Assembly (NCBI GenBank): GCA_029555925.1
Contig: JAKPQU010000401.1
Span: 1 to 9,769 of the forward strand
Reading direction: 5' to 3'
DNA from: Bacillota bacterium
Lineage (GTDB): Bacteria; Eremiobacterota; SpSt-956; JAKJGF01
Length of the DNA stretch: 9,769 bases
Under the pieces are notes generated by a model that saw only the letters and a program-made list of their open reading frames with translations, was not told where the DNA came from and ran no database searches. Of this stretch, positions 1 to 6,005 are shown piece after piece. The position numbers were made by a program, and so were the translations under genes. Every line of letters starts with the position of its first letter. The stretch's first letter is position 1.

Positions 1-159
1 TGGAACGTTTATAACAGTTACAGCTTATATCATGCTACTTTACATTATAATTCAATAAAATATACCTGTGCTGCCGTGATATTTTTTTCTCCGGAACACC
101 AGGCAGGCAGACTACTATGTCTAAAGCTAAATAGTATTAAAATTATAAAGACAAAATAA
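1..159 (+). CDS. Possible C-terminal end of a convergent gene (partial, unrecognised)
   Basis: A plus-strand frame is open from the first base for 52 codons and stops with TAA at 157-159, exactly at the foot of the terminator hairpin. The encoded residues are mixed (Tyr, Ser, Ile and Leu, with an FFSPEHQAG stretch) and not low-complexity. I recognise no family. In its favour, the hairpin downstream carries a T-run on both sides, as expected between convergent genes. Against it, 52 stop-free codons can occur by chance and no start or ribosome binding site is in view. If it is not coding, positions 1-156 hold nothing else I can identify. Confidence 0.22.
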   Translation, partial: WNVYNSYSLYHATLHYNSIKYTCAAVIFFSPEHQAGRLLCLKLNSIKIIKTK

Positions 160-189
160 AACAGGGGTTTCACTGAAACCCCTGTTTTA
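157..189 (-). terminator. Rho-independent terminator, probably bidirectional
   Basis: A perfect inverted repeat pairs 157-171 with 175-189 (15 bp, three-base loop). The core pairs CAGGGGTTTC with GAAACCCCTG. Read on the minus strand the stem is followed by TTTTATTTTGTCTTT, a good U-tract for ending the low-complexity gene operon, whose stop lies about 25 bp upstream. Read on the plus strand the core is followed by TTTTAACTCTT, so it may also serve a gene entering from the left. Confidence 0.9.
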
Positions 190-213
190 ACTCTTACAGA
201 AAACTACCGGTTA

Positions 214-1047
214 CTAGAAGCCCATGCCTGGCATCTGCATACCCGGCATCTGCTGTCCGAGTCCCTGAACCTGCTGTCCCATTCCAAGACCTGGATTCAT
301 ACCGGCCATCTGTCCGCCACCCTGGCTCATCTGAAGTGACTGCTGGCCTAACTGCTGGGCAAGCTGACATTTCTGAGAGGTCTTAGGAGGCATATTTCCT
401 CCCTGTCCCTGAACCATCTGAAGCTGCTGTAATGATGTTTGAAGCATCTGAGGGTTCTGTGAAGCCTGAGCTCTTGGAGGCTGCATAGCCTGTATCTGCT
501 GCTGGCCACCCTGCTGCTGGCCCTGCTGGTTAAGATATTGATCTACCTGCTGTGGATTTACGCCGCTGAGCTGTAATACCTGATTGGCAACCTGTTCTGC
601 CTGCTGTGCTGCCTGTGCATCCTGAGCCTGGTTGGCTTTGCCTGCTTCCTGAGGTTTCTCGCCGCCGCCGCCTTCTCCGCCGCCGCCGCCGGCTTCTTCA
701 GGTTTCTTTTCTTCTTCTCCTTCTTTTGCTTTCATAAGCTCTTCGAGGGCTTTCTTTATCTCATCCAGTTTCTGATCTGTACTTGCATTTGCTCCTGATG
801 CATCTGCGCCGGAAGCATCTTTTGTTTTTGCATCGTCGCTGACCTCAGCTTTATCTTTAACCTTTTCATCAGGTTTTGTTTCATCAGTTTTTTTAGGATC
901 TTTAGTCTCCTTGGTATCTTTCGCGTCTTTTGTTGCCTCTGTCTTCTTTGTATCCTTCTGGGCCTCCAACTTTTTCGGGGCCTGACTCTTCTTTGCTGTT
1001 GATGTCTTACTTACACTTTTGTTTGAGCTTGAACCTATTTTACTCAT
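214..1047 (-). CDS. Low-complexity Lys/Gly/Gln/Met-rich protein, 277 aa (paralogue of the upstream gene)
   Basis: No known family is recognised. The ATG at 1047 is supported by AAAGGAG at 1057-1063, nine bases upstream. Regions in order: a Lys/Thr/Asp/Ser-rich N-terminus (about 1-85) with degenerate KDTKKTEATKDAKDTKETKD-type repeats; a short likely amphipathic helix KLDEIKKALEELMKAK (93-108); a poly-Gly tract (120-129); an Ala/Gln-rich stretch; a segment with VLQLSGVNPQQVDQYLNQQ (about 157-175); and a Gln/Met/Gly-rich tail ending GMGF. There is no signal peptide or transmembrane segment. The N-terminus (KIG plus a Ser run), the helix, the poly-Gly tract, an LQTSLQQLQ module near 202-235 and the C-terminal GMGF all recur in the neighbouring 351-aa protein, so the pair arose by duplication. 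The composition predicts a largely disordered protein, possibly self-associating; this is inference from composition only. Confidence 0.85.
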   Translation of the reverse strand: MSKIGSSSNKSVSKTSTAKKSQAPKKLEAQKDTKKTEATKDAKDTKETKDPKKTDETKPDEKVKDKAEVSDDAKTKDASGADASGANASTDQKLDEIKKALEELMKAKEGEEEKKPEEAGGGGGEGGGGEKPQEAGKANQAQDAQAAQQAEQVANQVLQLSGVNPQQVDQYLNQQGQQQGGQQQIQAMQPPRAQASQNPQMLQTSLQQLQMVQGQGGNMPPKTSQKCQLAQQLGQQSLQMSQGGGQMAGMNPGLGMGQQVQGLGQQMPGMQMPGMGF

Positions 1048-1056
1048 TAATAAACA

Positions 1057-1063
1057 CTCCTTT
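1057..1063 (-). promoter_or_regulatory. Ribosome binding site of the 277-aa low-complexity gene
   Basis: AAAGGAG on the minus strand, nine bases before the ATG at 1047. The stretch GGAGTGT following it is also found before the paralogue's start, so the leader was duplicated along with the gene. The 69-bp gap between the two genes holds no convincing promoter or terminator. Confidence 0.75.
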
Positions 1064-1116
1064 CAATTTTTAAATCTGATGTTATAATTCCAGGGAACAT
1101 CCCCTGATTTCTATAT

Positions 1117-2172
1117 TTAAAATCCCATTCCCATAGGATTGGCACCCATCATATTTCCCATACCTGGAACTACCTGTCCCGGCTGCATGCCACCCATTCC
1201 CTGCTGCTGCCCCATTGCGCCTCCACCTGCCTGCTGTGCCATCTGTAATTTCTGTTTTAACTGAGGTGTCTGAGGCTGCCATCCCTGTGACTGGGCAGAC
1301 TGCAAATCTGTCTGTAACTGCTGTTTGGCCTGAACAATATTACCTCCGCCCATACCCTGCATTCCTCCCATACCCTGCATTCCTCCCATGCCCTGCATTC
1401 CTCCTATGCCCTGCATTCCGCCGCCTATGCCCTGAACTGCCTGTCCCGGCTGCATTCCGCCACCCATCATATTATTCATACCGTTCATACCCTGCATACC
1501 GGGTATCATACCGCCCATACCTGCTGCCTGAAGTACTCTATCACAATCTGCATTAATAATCATATCCCAGTCCTGTTTACCCTGATTCGGGTTCATCTGA
1601 GCTCCCTGTGCACCACCGGCTCCCGGACATGCACCACCGGCATCTTTGGCTTTATCTCCGCCGCCTTCGCCTTTTCCGCCGCCTTCACCGCCGCCGCCAC
1701 CGCATTTCCCGCCGCCTTCGCCGCCGGCTTCCTTTGCCTTATCCTGGTTAGCAGCATCCTGCAGGGCTTTCAGAATATCATCCAGTTTCTTGTCATCAAG
1801 GCCTGATGCCTGTCCTGTACTTGCATCTGCTCCTGTAGCCTGAGTTCCACTGGTATTTGCACCTGAAACACTGGCACTTGAAGCGCTTGCCCCGGATGTT
1901 TCACCCGGTTTTGTCTCTGAACCTTCTTTTCCTTCTTTGATTTCTTTTTTAGCATCATCGGAAAGCTTCGATTCTTCACCTTTTTTAGCTTCTTTCCCTT
2001 CTTTACTCTTTTCTGCCCCTTTAGTTTTTTCTGCCCCTTTAGTTTTTTCTGCCCCTTTAGTTTTTTCTGATGTTTTAGGTTTCTGCGTTTTTGATGTCTG
2101 AGATTTCTTTGAAGACGAAGATTTTGATCTACTGGCTGAACTTGATGATTTACTTCCGCCTATTTTACCCAT
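1117..2172 (-). CDS. Low-complexity Ser/Lys/Gly/Met-rich protein, 351 aa, with GGMQGM repeats
   Basis: No known family is recognised. I start at ATG 2172 (MGKIGGSK): AAGGAG at 2184-2189 lies 11 bases upstream, and the product then aligns with the paralogue's MSKIGSSS. An in-frame GTG at 2184 overlaps the ribosome binding site and is unlikely. Regions in order: a Ser/Lys-rich basic start (1-33); tandem EKTKGA repeats (about 34-55); a charged Lys/Glu stretch; an Ala/Ser/Gly/Thr linker; a predicted helix containing KKLDDILKALQDAA (about 128-141); a Gly-rich tract with isolated Cys (about 150-185); an unusual segment DWDMIINADCDRVLQAAGM (about 201-219); a Gly/Met/Gln tail with GGMQGM repeats (about 250-277); an LQTDLQ...QLKQKLQMAQQ module (about 286-314); and C-terminal GMGF. 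There is no signal peptide or membrane segment. It is the first gene after the promoter at 2253-2281. A disordered scaffold or condensate role is possible but unproven. Confidence 0.83.
   Translation of the reverse strand: MGKIGGSKSSSSASRSKSSSSKKSQTSKTQKPKTSEKTKGAEKTKGAEKTKGAEKSKEGKEAKKGEESKLSDDAKKEIKEGKEGSETKPGETSGASASSASVSGANTSGTQATGADASTGQASGLDDKKLDDILKALQDAANQDKAKEAGGEGGGKCGGGGGEGGGKGEGGGDKAKDAGGACPGAGGAQGAQMNPNQGKQDWDMIINADCDRVLQAAGMGGMIPGMQGMNGMNNMMGGGMQPGQAVQGIGGGMQGIGGMQGMGGMQGMGGMQGMGGGNIVQAKQQLQTDLQSAQSQGWQPQTPQLKQKLQMAQQAGGGAMGQQQGMGGMQPGQVVPGMGNMMGANPMGMGF
1351..1422 (-). repeat. Four tandem 18-bp in-frame repeats encoding GGMQGM/I
   Basis: Units begin at 1351, 1369, 1387 and 1405. 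The first two are identical (plus strand CATACCCTGCATTCCTCC), the third differs at one base, and the fourth differs at three. Each encodes six residues of the Gly/Met/Gln tail of the 351-aa protein. Near-identity at the DNA level indicates recent slippage or expansion. Confidence 0.9.
2013..2066 (-). repeat. Three perfect tandem 18-bp in-frame repeats encoding EKTKGA
   Basis: Three identical units at 2013-2030, 2031-2048 and 2049-2066 (plus strand CTGCCCCTTTAGTTTTTT) encode the Lys/Glu repeat in the N-terminal part of the 351-aa protein. A fourth, diverged copy precedes them on the plus-strand left side (TTTTCTGCCCC-like, encoding EKSKEG). Perfect identity suggests very recent expansion and possible length variation between strains. 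Confidence 0.92.
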
Positions 2173-2252
2173 TAAAAAACACACTCCTTATTAATGTTTT
2201 ATCCTTTGTAAAAATAGCTGCTGTTAAAATATTGCTTTTCCACTTGTTAATT

Positions 2253-2281
2253 ATTATCACTACATTAACTGAAAATGTAAA
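2253..2281 (-). promoter_or_regulatory. Sigma70-type promoter for the low-complexity gene pair
   Basis: On the minus strand TTTACA (2276-2281) is separated by exactly 17 bp from GATAAT (2253-2258); each box matches consensus at five of six positions. The transcript would start near 2246 and give a leader of about 75 bases before ATG 2172. It lies in the 127-bp gap after the second PRTase-propeller gene, so the low-complexity pair may form its own transcription unit. No clear terminator is visible between that upstream gene and this promoter. Confidence 0.55.
2261..2279. promoter_or_regulatory. Candidate operator dyad between the -35 and -10 boxes
   Basis: TACATT (2261-2266) and AATGTA (2274-2279) form a perfect 6-7-6 inverted repeat on the plus strand. 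It overlaps the -35 box and fills the spacer of the predicted promoter, a placement typical of repressor operators. AT-rich DNA makes short dyads common, so confidence is low. Confidence 0.28.
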
Positions 2282-2311
2282 GGGAATTTTAGAAGATATT
2301 TTTTTTAAAAT

Positions 2312-4078
2312 TTATTTTACTTTTATGAAGCAGTATATATAACCATTGGTACAGGTGACCAAAAGAAGACTTTTATATTCTGATGAAATATCAAAATATT
2401 TAACACTCCATAAAAGTTTTGTTAAATCAAAACTATAGGATTCTATAAAACCGCAATTATTCAATATATATATTTTATTTTCATAAATATTAAATGATTT
2501 TTCTTTAAAATCCGGAAAAGGAAATTTCAAATTATGAAGAGTTTTGCCGGATAAAACCATAGGAGACGATCTGACAGGACTGCCTGTGGAAAAACTCCAC
2601 ATCACATGACCGTTTTCCAATTTTAAAACAAAAATCTCTCCCGTACTGTTAGAGGCATATACCCTGTCATTAAATATGGCAGGATAACCGCCCATAGACC
2701 AGTTATCTCCCAGGCAGGTCTGCCATAAAATTTTGCCTCTTCTGTCAAAACAAAATATAAAATCAGATGAAGCAGAAGCTACAATTTTATCATCTTTTAT
2801 TACAGGAGTGGAATAGTAAAGAGAAGAAAGTTTTCTCTTACATAATTCAGTGCCATTAATTATATCAATCGAATAAAAAGAACCGTCAGAAAAAAAACAG
2901 ACAGTGCCTCTATTATCATCAAGAGCCATGCCATTTATAATGCCATAAGATAATCTCCATTTAATATTACCGCCCATATCCAGACAATAAACACTTCCGT
3001 CCATAGAGGCACATATTACAAGCTTATAAGCCGTGGAGATTACAAGAGTAGCTCTGATACCGGACTCGGGAGTAAAAGTCCATATAACATTTCCTTTCAT
3101 GCCATCCAGGGCCCATAAAAAACCGGTTCCGTCACAGCATAATCCGCCGGTAAAAATTATCTTTCCGTCCTGTGACATAACAGGAGAAAAAGTATCTGAA
3201 AGAAAAACTTCTTTAAATTTCCACAGGAGATTTCCATTTAAAGCGTTAAGACAGTAAAGAGAACCGTCACAGGAAGAGAAATAAACTCTCCCTTTTCTGA
3301 CCAGGGGGTCTGTAAAAACAGGGTTTCTGTCAGGGGTATCAAAAGACCATTCAAGCGTTCCTGACTCACTGATTGCCAGAAGATTTCCGAAATCACTTCC
3401 GAGAAAAATTTTTTTATCTGAAAAAACAGGAGAGCATGACGGGATCCTGTTATATATACCTGAACTAACGGCACCTGCCTGCCAGCACATAGAATAAAGC
3501 TCTGGTTTATCAGGGCACGATGGTTTCAGAGACAGTTCTTTTACAGTAAATATATAATGGAGAGGTATATTTAATTTCTTCAGACTGGAAAGGCCTTTAC
3601 TTTCAAAATTCACTATGGAAAGAAAGGCAACTGTAATACATCTTTCTTCGGAAAGAAGTTTTATGGCCTCCAGTGCTGAATCTCCCGAGTTGATGGCATC
3701 GTCAACTATAACAACAGTAGAGTTTTTCTTCAAAGGCCCTTCTATCTGTCTCTGAAGACCGTTTATTTTCGGTTTTTTCCTTATATAAAGTCCTTTCACA
3801 GGGGAACCTCTGAGATGACTCAGAAGAACTAACTGGGAAGCAATAAAACCTCCCGTTATGGCGAGACCTGCCACATAATCAGGTTTATAGCTCTCTATCC
3901 ATTCCATAAAAATTTCTGCTATTATATTGGAATAATAAGGATCTAACATGTCTTCCCTCATATCAATAGTCCAGCCTGCAGGCCTTCCGGAACCCCGGAG
4001 AAGACCCTGATTCCATTTAATACTGTTATTTAATATTCTTTCATAAAGTATTTTCTTATTTTTTTCTATGTCCGACAT
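2312..4078 (-). CDS. Phosphoribosyltransferase-like domain fused to a PQQ/BamB-type beta-propeller, 588 aa (copy 2)
   Basis: The N-terminal region of about 180 residues resembles type I phosphoribosyltransferases of the orotate class. It has DYVAGLAITGG (67-77), a basic hood-like segment YIRKKPKINGLQRQIEG (98-114) and a PRPP-binding loop TVVIVDDAINSGDSA (121-135), with the acidic pair Asp126-Asp127. Residues from about 215 to the end form repeats of the pattern GRVYFSSCDGSLYCLNALNG followed by LLW, typical of PQQ-like/BamB propeller blades; about eight blades are visible and the chain ends in a closing strand (NGYIYCFIKVK). There is no signal peptide, so unlike BamB or quinoprotein dehydrogenases this propeller should be cytoplasmic. 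It begins 17 bp after the stop of its full-length paralogue, with GGAG unusually close to the ATG, suggesting co-transcription and coupling. Substrate and role are unknown; either domain could be a non-catalytic sensor. Confidence 0.88.
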   Translation of the reverse strand: MSDIEKNKKILYERILNNSIKWNQGLLRGSGRPAGWTIDMREDMLDPYYSNIIAEIFMEWIESYKPDYVAGLAITGGFIASQLVLLSHLRGSPVKGLYIRKKPKINGLQRQIEGPLKKNSTVVIVDDAINSGDSALEAIKLLSEERCITVAFLSIVNFESKGLSSLKKLNIPLHYIFTVKELSLKPSCPDKPELYSMCWQAGAVSSGIYNRIPSCSPVFSDKKIFLGSDFGNLLAISESGTLEWSFDTPDRNPVFTDPLVRKGRVYFSSCDGSLYCLNALNGNLLWKFKEVFLSDTFSPVMSQDGKIIFTGGLCCDGTGFLWALDGMKGNVIWTFTPESGIRATLVISTAYKLVICASMDGSVYCLDMGGNIKWRLSYGIINGMALDDNRGTVCFFSDGSFYSIDIINGTELCKRKLSSLYYSTPVIKDDKIVASASSDFIFCFDRRGKILWQTCLGDNWSMGGYPAIFNDRVYASNSTGEIFVLKLENGHVMWSFSTGSPVRSSPMVLSGKTLHNLKFPFPDFKEKSFNIYENKIYILNNCGFIESYSFDLTKLLWSVKYFDISSEYKSLLLVTCTNGYIYCFIKVK

Positions 4079-4095
4079 ATCTCCAGATACACGTC

Positions 4096-5898
4096 CTATC
4101 TATAAGGTTCCACAAAGCAGTAAAGATAACCGTCATTTGAGCTTGCCAGCAGAGTATTACAGTAAGGAGGTATTTCCTCCTGGAGAGAATAAACACTCCA
4201 CAATAACCCTGTGGCATCCCGGTTAAATATATGTGTAAGACCTCCCGGCCCCGGATAATAGAGCCTGTCACCTCTGATATTAAAAGCATTTTTTTTCAGT
4301 TTTCCCTGTGTAGAGACAGGCTTATTCACATGTATTTTAGCAGACGGGAAAACTCCGCATGGTGCCATAACGGGTCCTCCTGTTTTAAAAGACCAGAGAA
4401 TAGAGCCATCATAAAGGCTCATTACATATACGGTTCCCCCGTAACTTCCCGCATAAACTCTGCCATGTTTTATAACAGGGTAGGCGCACATTCGCCATTC
4501 ATCGGACATACACCTCTTCCATATAATTTTCCCTGTCATTTTGTCGAGAGTGAATATATAATCCGCTTCAGTTGCAATGACAACCCTGTCCTGACTTATG
4601 GCAGGACGGCTGTAAAGCCAGTAGCCAAGCTTTCTCTTCCACACGATTTCGCCCGTATTATTCAAACAGTAGAAATAGCCGTCATAGGAAGTAAAATAAC
4701 AGTAATCTGTTGCAGGATCGGCCGTGATACCTCCTTTAATATGTCCCTCTGTTACAAATCTCCATTTTTCAGTTCCATCATGTAAATCAAGAGCATAAAC
4801 GGTTTTATCCAGAGAACCTGCAAAAACAGTGTTTCTATTGCTGTTAATGCCCGGCCCACATGTAACATATTCACCTGTTTTAAATCTCCATTTAAGGGTT
4901 CCGTCATTACCGTTAAAAGCACAGAGATCACCTCCGTGAGATCCGTATTCAATACCAATAAAAAACAGTTCACTTTTCGGATCAAATACAGGGGAAGAAC
5001 ATCCTACCCAGTCGCCCCATTTCTGTTTCCAGAGTAACTTCCCTGAAGAAGCTTTCAGACAGTAAATGTACCCGTCATAAGCTCCGAAATAAACCCTTCC
5101 TTTCCTATAAACAGGCGAAACCTGTATACCTCGATATGTTTCTCCTACAGGGAAAAACCAGTCAGGGGAGCCGTCTGAATGAACAGATATAAAATATCCT
5201 CTGTCACTTCCGAGGAATATTCTTCCTTCTCCTGTTACGGGGCCGGATTTGGGCGCATAATAGGCTCCGCTGTTAACAGGCCCTCCTTTCCACACAGGTA
5301 AAAACATAGTGTTATCTTCCGGTTCGGGAGGTTTCATGTGAATATCACTGAGAGTAAATATATGATGAATGGGTATTTTGAGTTTCTTTATGTCCTGCTC
5401 TCCGGAGGCCTGAAAATTGAGTATAACTGCAAGAGCAACAGGTATGCATCTGTGTTTTACAAGCTGTTCTATACATTTTAATGCCACATCGGAGGAATTT
5501 ATAATATCATCGAGTAAAAGGACTTTAGAATTTTCTCTGAGCTGTCCTTCGATCTGTCTCTGCATGCCATCCGCTTTTGGTTCCCTTCTTATATAGAGTC
5601 CCTTTACAGGAACTCCCAGGATATGGCTTAAAAGGACAAGCTGAGAAACAAGACATCCTGCGGCAACAGTCATACCTGCAACATAATCAGGGCGGTATCT
5701 GTCAATAAGAGGCATAAAAAGCTGTGATATAACATGGGCAAGGTCAGGAGTGAGTATGGCTTCTCTCAGGTCAACAGTCCAGCCCGCAGGACTTCCATCC
5801 ATAAGAATGCCCTGGCCCCATTTAATCGCATTATCCACTATTTCAGAATAGAGGATTTTTCTATATCTTTTCAGTTCTTTTTCAGATGGCAATTTCAC
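4096..5898 (-). CDS. Phosphoribosyltransferase-like domain fused to a PQQ/BamB-type beta-propeller, 600 aa (copy 1)
   Basis: The start is GTG at 5898, chosen because AGAGGTG (5907-5913) lies eight bases upstream. Residues 1-185 look like an orotate-type phosphoribosyltransferase: VAGMTVAAG (73-81), LYIRREPKADGMQRQIEG (101-118), equivalent to the RKE-KDHG...EG region of PyrE, and the PRPP loop VLLLDDIINSSDVA (126-139) with Asp130-Asp131. From about 225 onward there are eight propeller blades (for example GRVYFGAYDGYIYCLKASSG then LLW near 268-290; GRVYAGSYGGTVYVMSLYDG then ILW near 479-502) plus a closing strand DGYLYCF. There is no signal peptide or membrane segment. The loop lacks the usual TTGGS/TTGGT sequence, having NSSD instead, so PRPP binding may be altered. 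It lies downstream of the kinase-like gene, separated by the heptad-repeat region, and 17 bp upstream of copy 2. The two copies are clearly paralogous along their whole length. Confidence 0.9.
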   Translation of the reverse strand: MKLPSEKELKRYRKILYSEIVDNAIKWGQGILMDGSPAGWTVDLREAILTPDLAHVISQLFMPLIDRYRPDYVAGMTVAAGCLVSQLVLLSHILGVPVKGLYIRREPKADGMQRQIEGQLRENSKVLLLDDIINSSDVALKCIEQLVKHRCIPVALAVILNFQASGEQDIKKLKIPIHHIFTLSDIHMKPPEPEDNTMFLPVWKGGPVNSGAYYAPKSGPVTGEGRIFLGSDRGYFISVHSDGSPDWFFPVGETYRGIQVSPVYRKGRVYFGAYDGYIYCLKASSGKLLWKQKWGDWVGCSSPVFDPKSELFFIGIEYGSHGGDLCAFNGNDGTLKWRFKTGEYVTCGPGINSNRNTVFAGSLDKTVYALDLHDGTEKWRFVTEGHIKGGITADPATDYCYFTSYDGYFYCLNNTGEIVWKRKLGYWLYSRPAISQDRVVIATEADYIFTLDKMTGKIIWKRCMSDEWRMCAYPVIKHGRVYAGSYGGTVYVMSLYDGSILWSFKTGGPVMAPCGVFPSAKIHVNKPVSTQGKLKKNAFNIRGDRLYYPGPGGLTHIFNRDATGLLWSVYSLQEEIPPYCNTLLASSNDGYLYCFVEPYR

Positions 5899-5906
5899 AA
5901 ATAATA

Positions 5907-5913
5907 CACCTCT
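5907..5913 (-). promoter_or_regulatory. Ribosome binding site fixing a GTG start
   Basis: AGAGGTG on the minus strand lies eight bases before GTG 5898. No in-frame ATG gives a comparable site, and the resulting N-terminus (KRYRKILYSEIVDNAIKWGQG) aligns with the start of copy 2 (KNKKILYERILNNSIKWNQG). Confidence 0.75.
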
Positions 5914-5917
5914 TTTT

Positions 5918-6005
5918 CAGTGACCAGTGACCGGTTATCAGTTATCCTATTATAATTACTTCTCTGTTCCCTGTTCCCTATTCACTGGTTACTGGTCACT
6001 GATAT
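5918..6005. repeat. Degenerate heptad repeats arranged as a large inverted repeat
   Basis: On the plus strand, 5919-5946 reads as four 7-bp units (AGTGACC twice, then GGTTATC and AGTTATC), and 5964-6005 as six consecutive 7-bp units of the form CTGKTYM (CTGTTCC twice, later CTGGTCA and relatives). The outer parts are complementary: 5918-5935 pairs with 5984-6001 over 18 positions with two mismatches, both G:U wobbles in a plus-strand transcript. The array occupies nearly the whole gap between the two genes and ends at the base next to the kinase-like gene's stop codon. It resembles the short tandemly repeated heptanucleotides known from filamentous cyanobacteria, though similarity of style does not show common origin. 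Confidence 0.8.

Noticed and set aside
1091..1106. Hairpin (CAGGG, six-base loop, CCCTG) just after the 351-aa gene's stop codon, considered as a terminator
   Set aside because: The stem is only five base pairs and no U-tract follows on the minus strand; at most it is a weak structure in the mRNA between the two genes.
1215..1556. Plus-strand open frame with repeated PAF/PCPAF residues opposite the 351-aa gene
   Set aside because: It is the antisense of the GGMQGM repeats; its repetitive composition follows from the repeat on the other strand, and no ribosome binding site is seen.
1351..2066. Tandem repeats considered as a CRISPR array
   Set aside because: The units are directly adjacent 18-mers with no spacers and lie in frame inside a coding region.
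214..2172. Collagen-like protein for the Gly-rich pair
   Set aside because: There is no sustained Gly-x-y periodicity; the Gly occurs as poly-Gly runs and in GGMQGM units, with no signal peptide or surface anchor.
2312..5898. Outer-membrane assembly factor BamB or a PQQ-dependent dehydrogenase
   Set aside because: There is no signal peptide or lipobox, the N-terminus is a PRTase-like domain, and the characteristic quinoprotein active-site context is not visible; only the blade repeat is shared.
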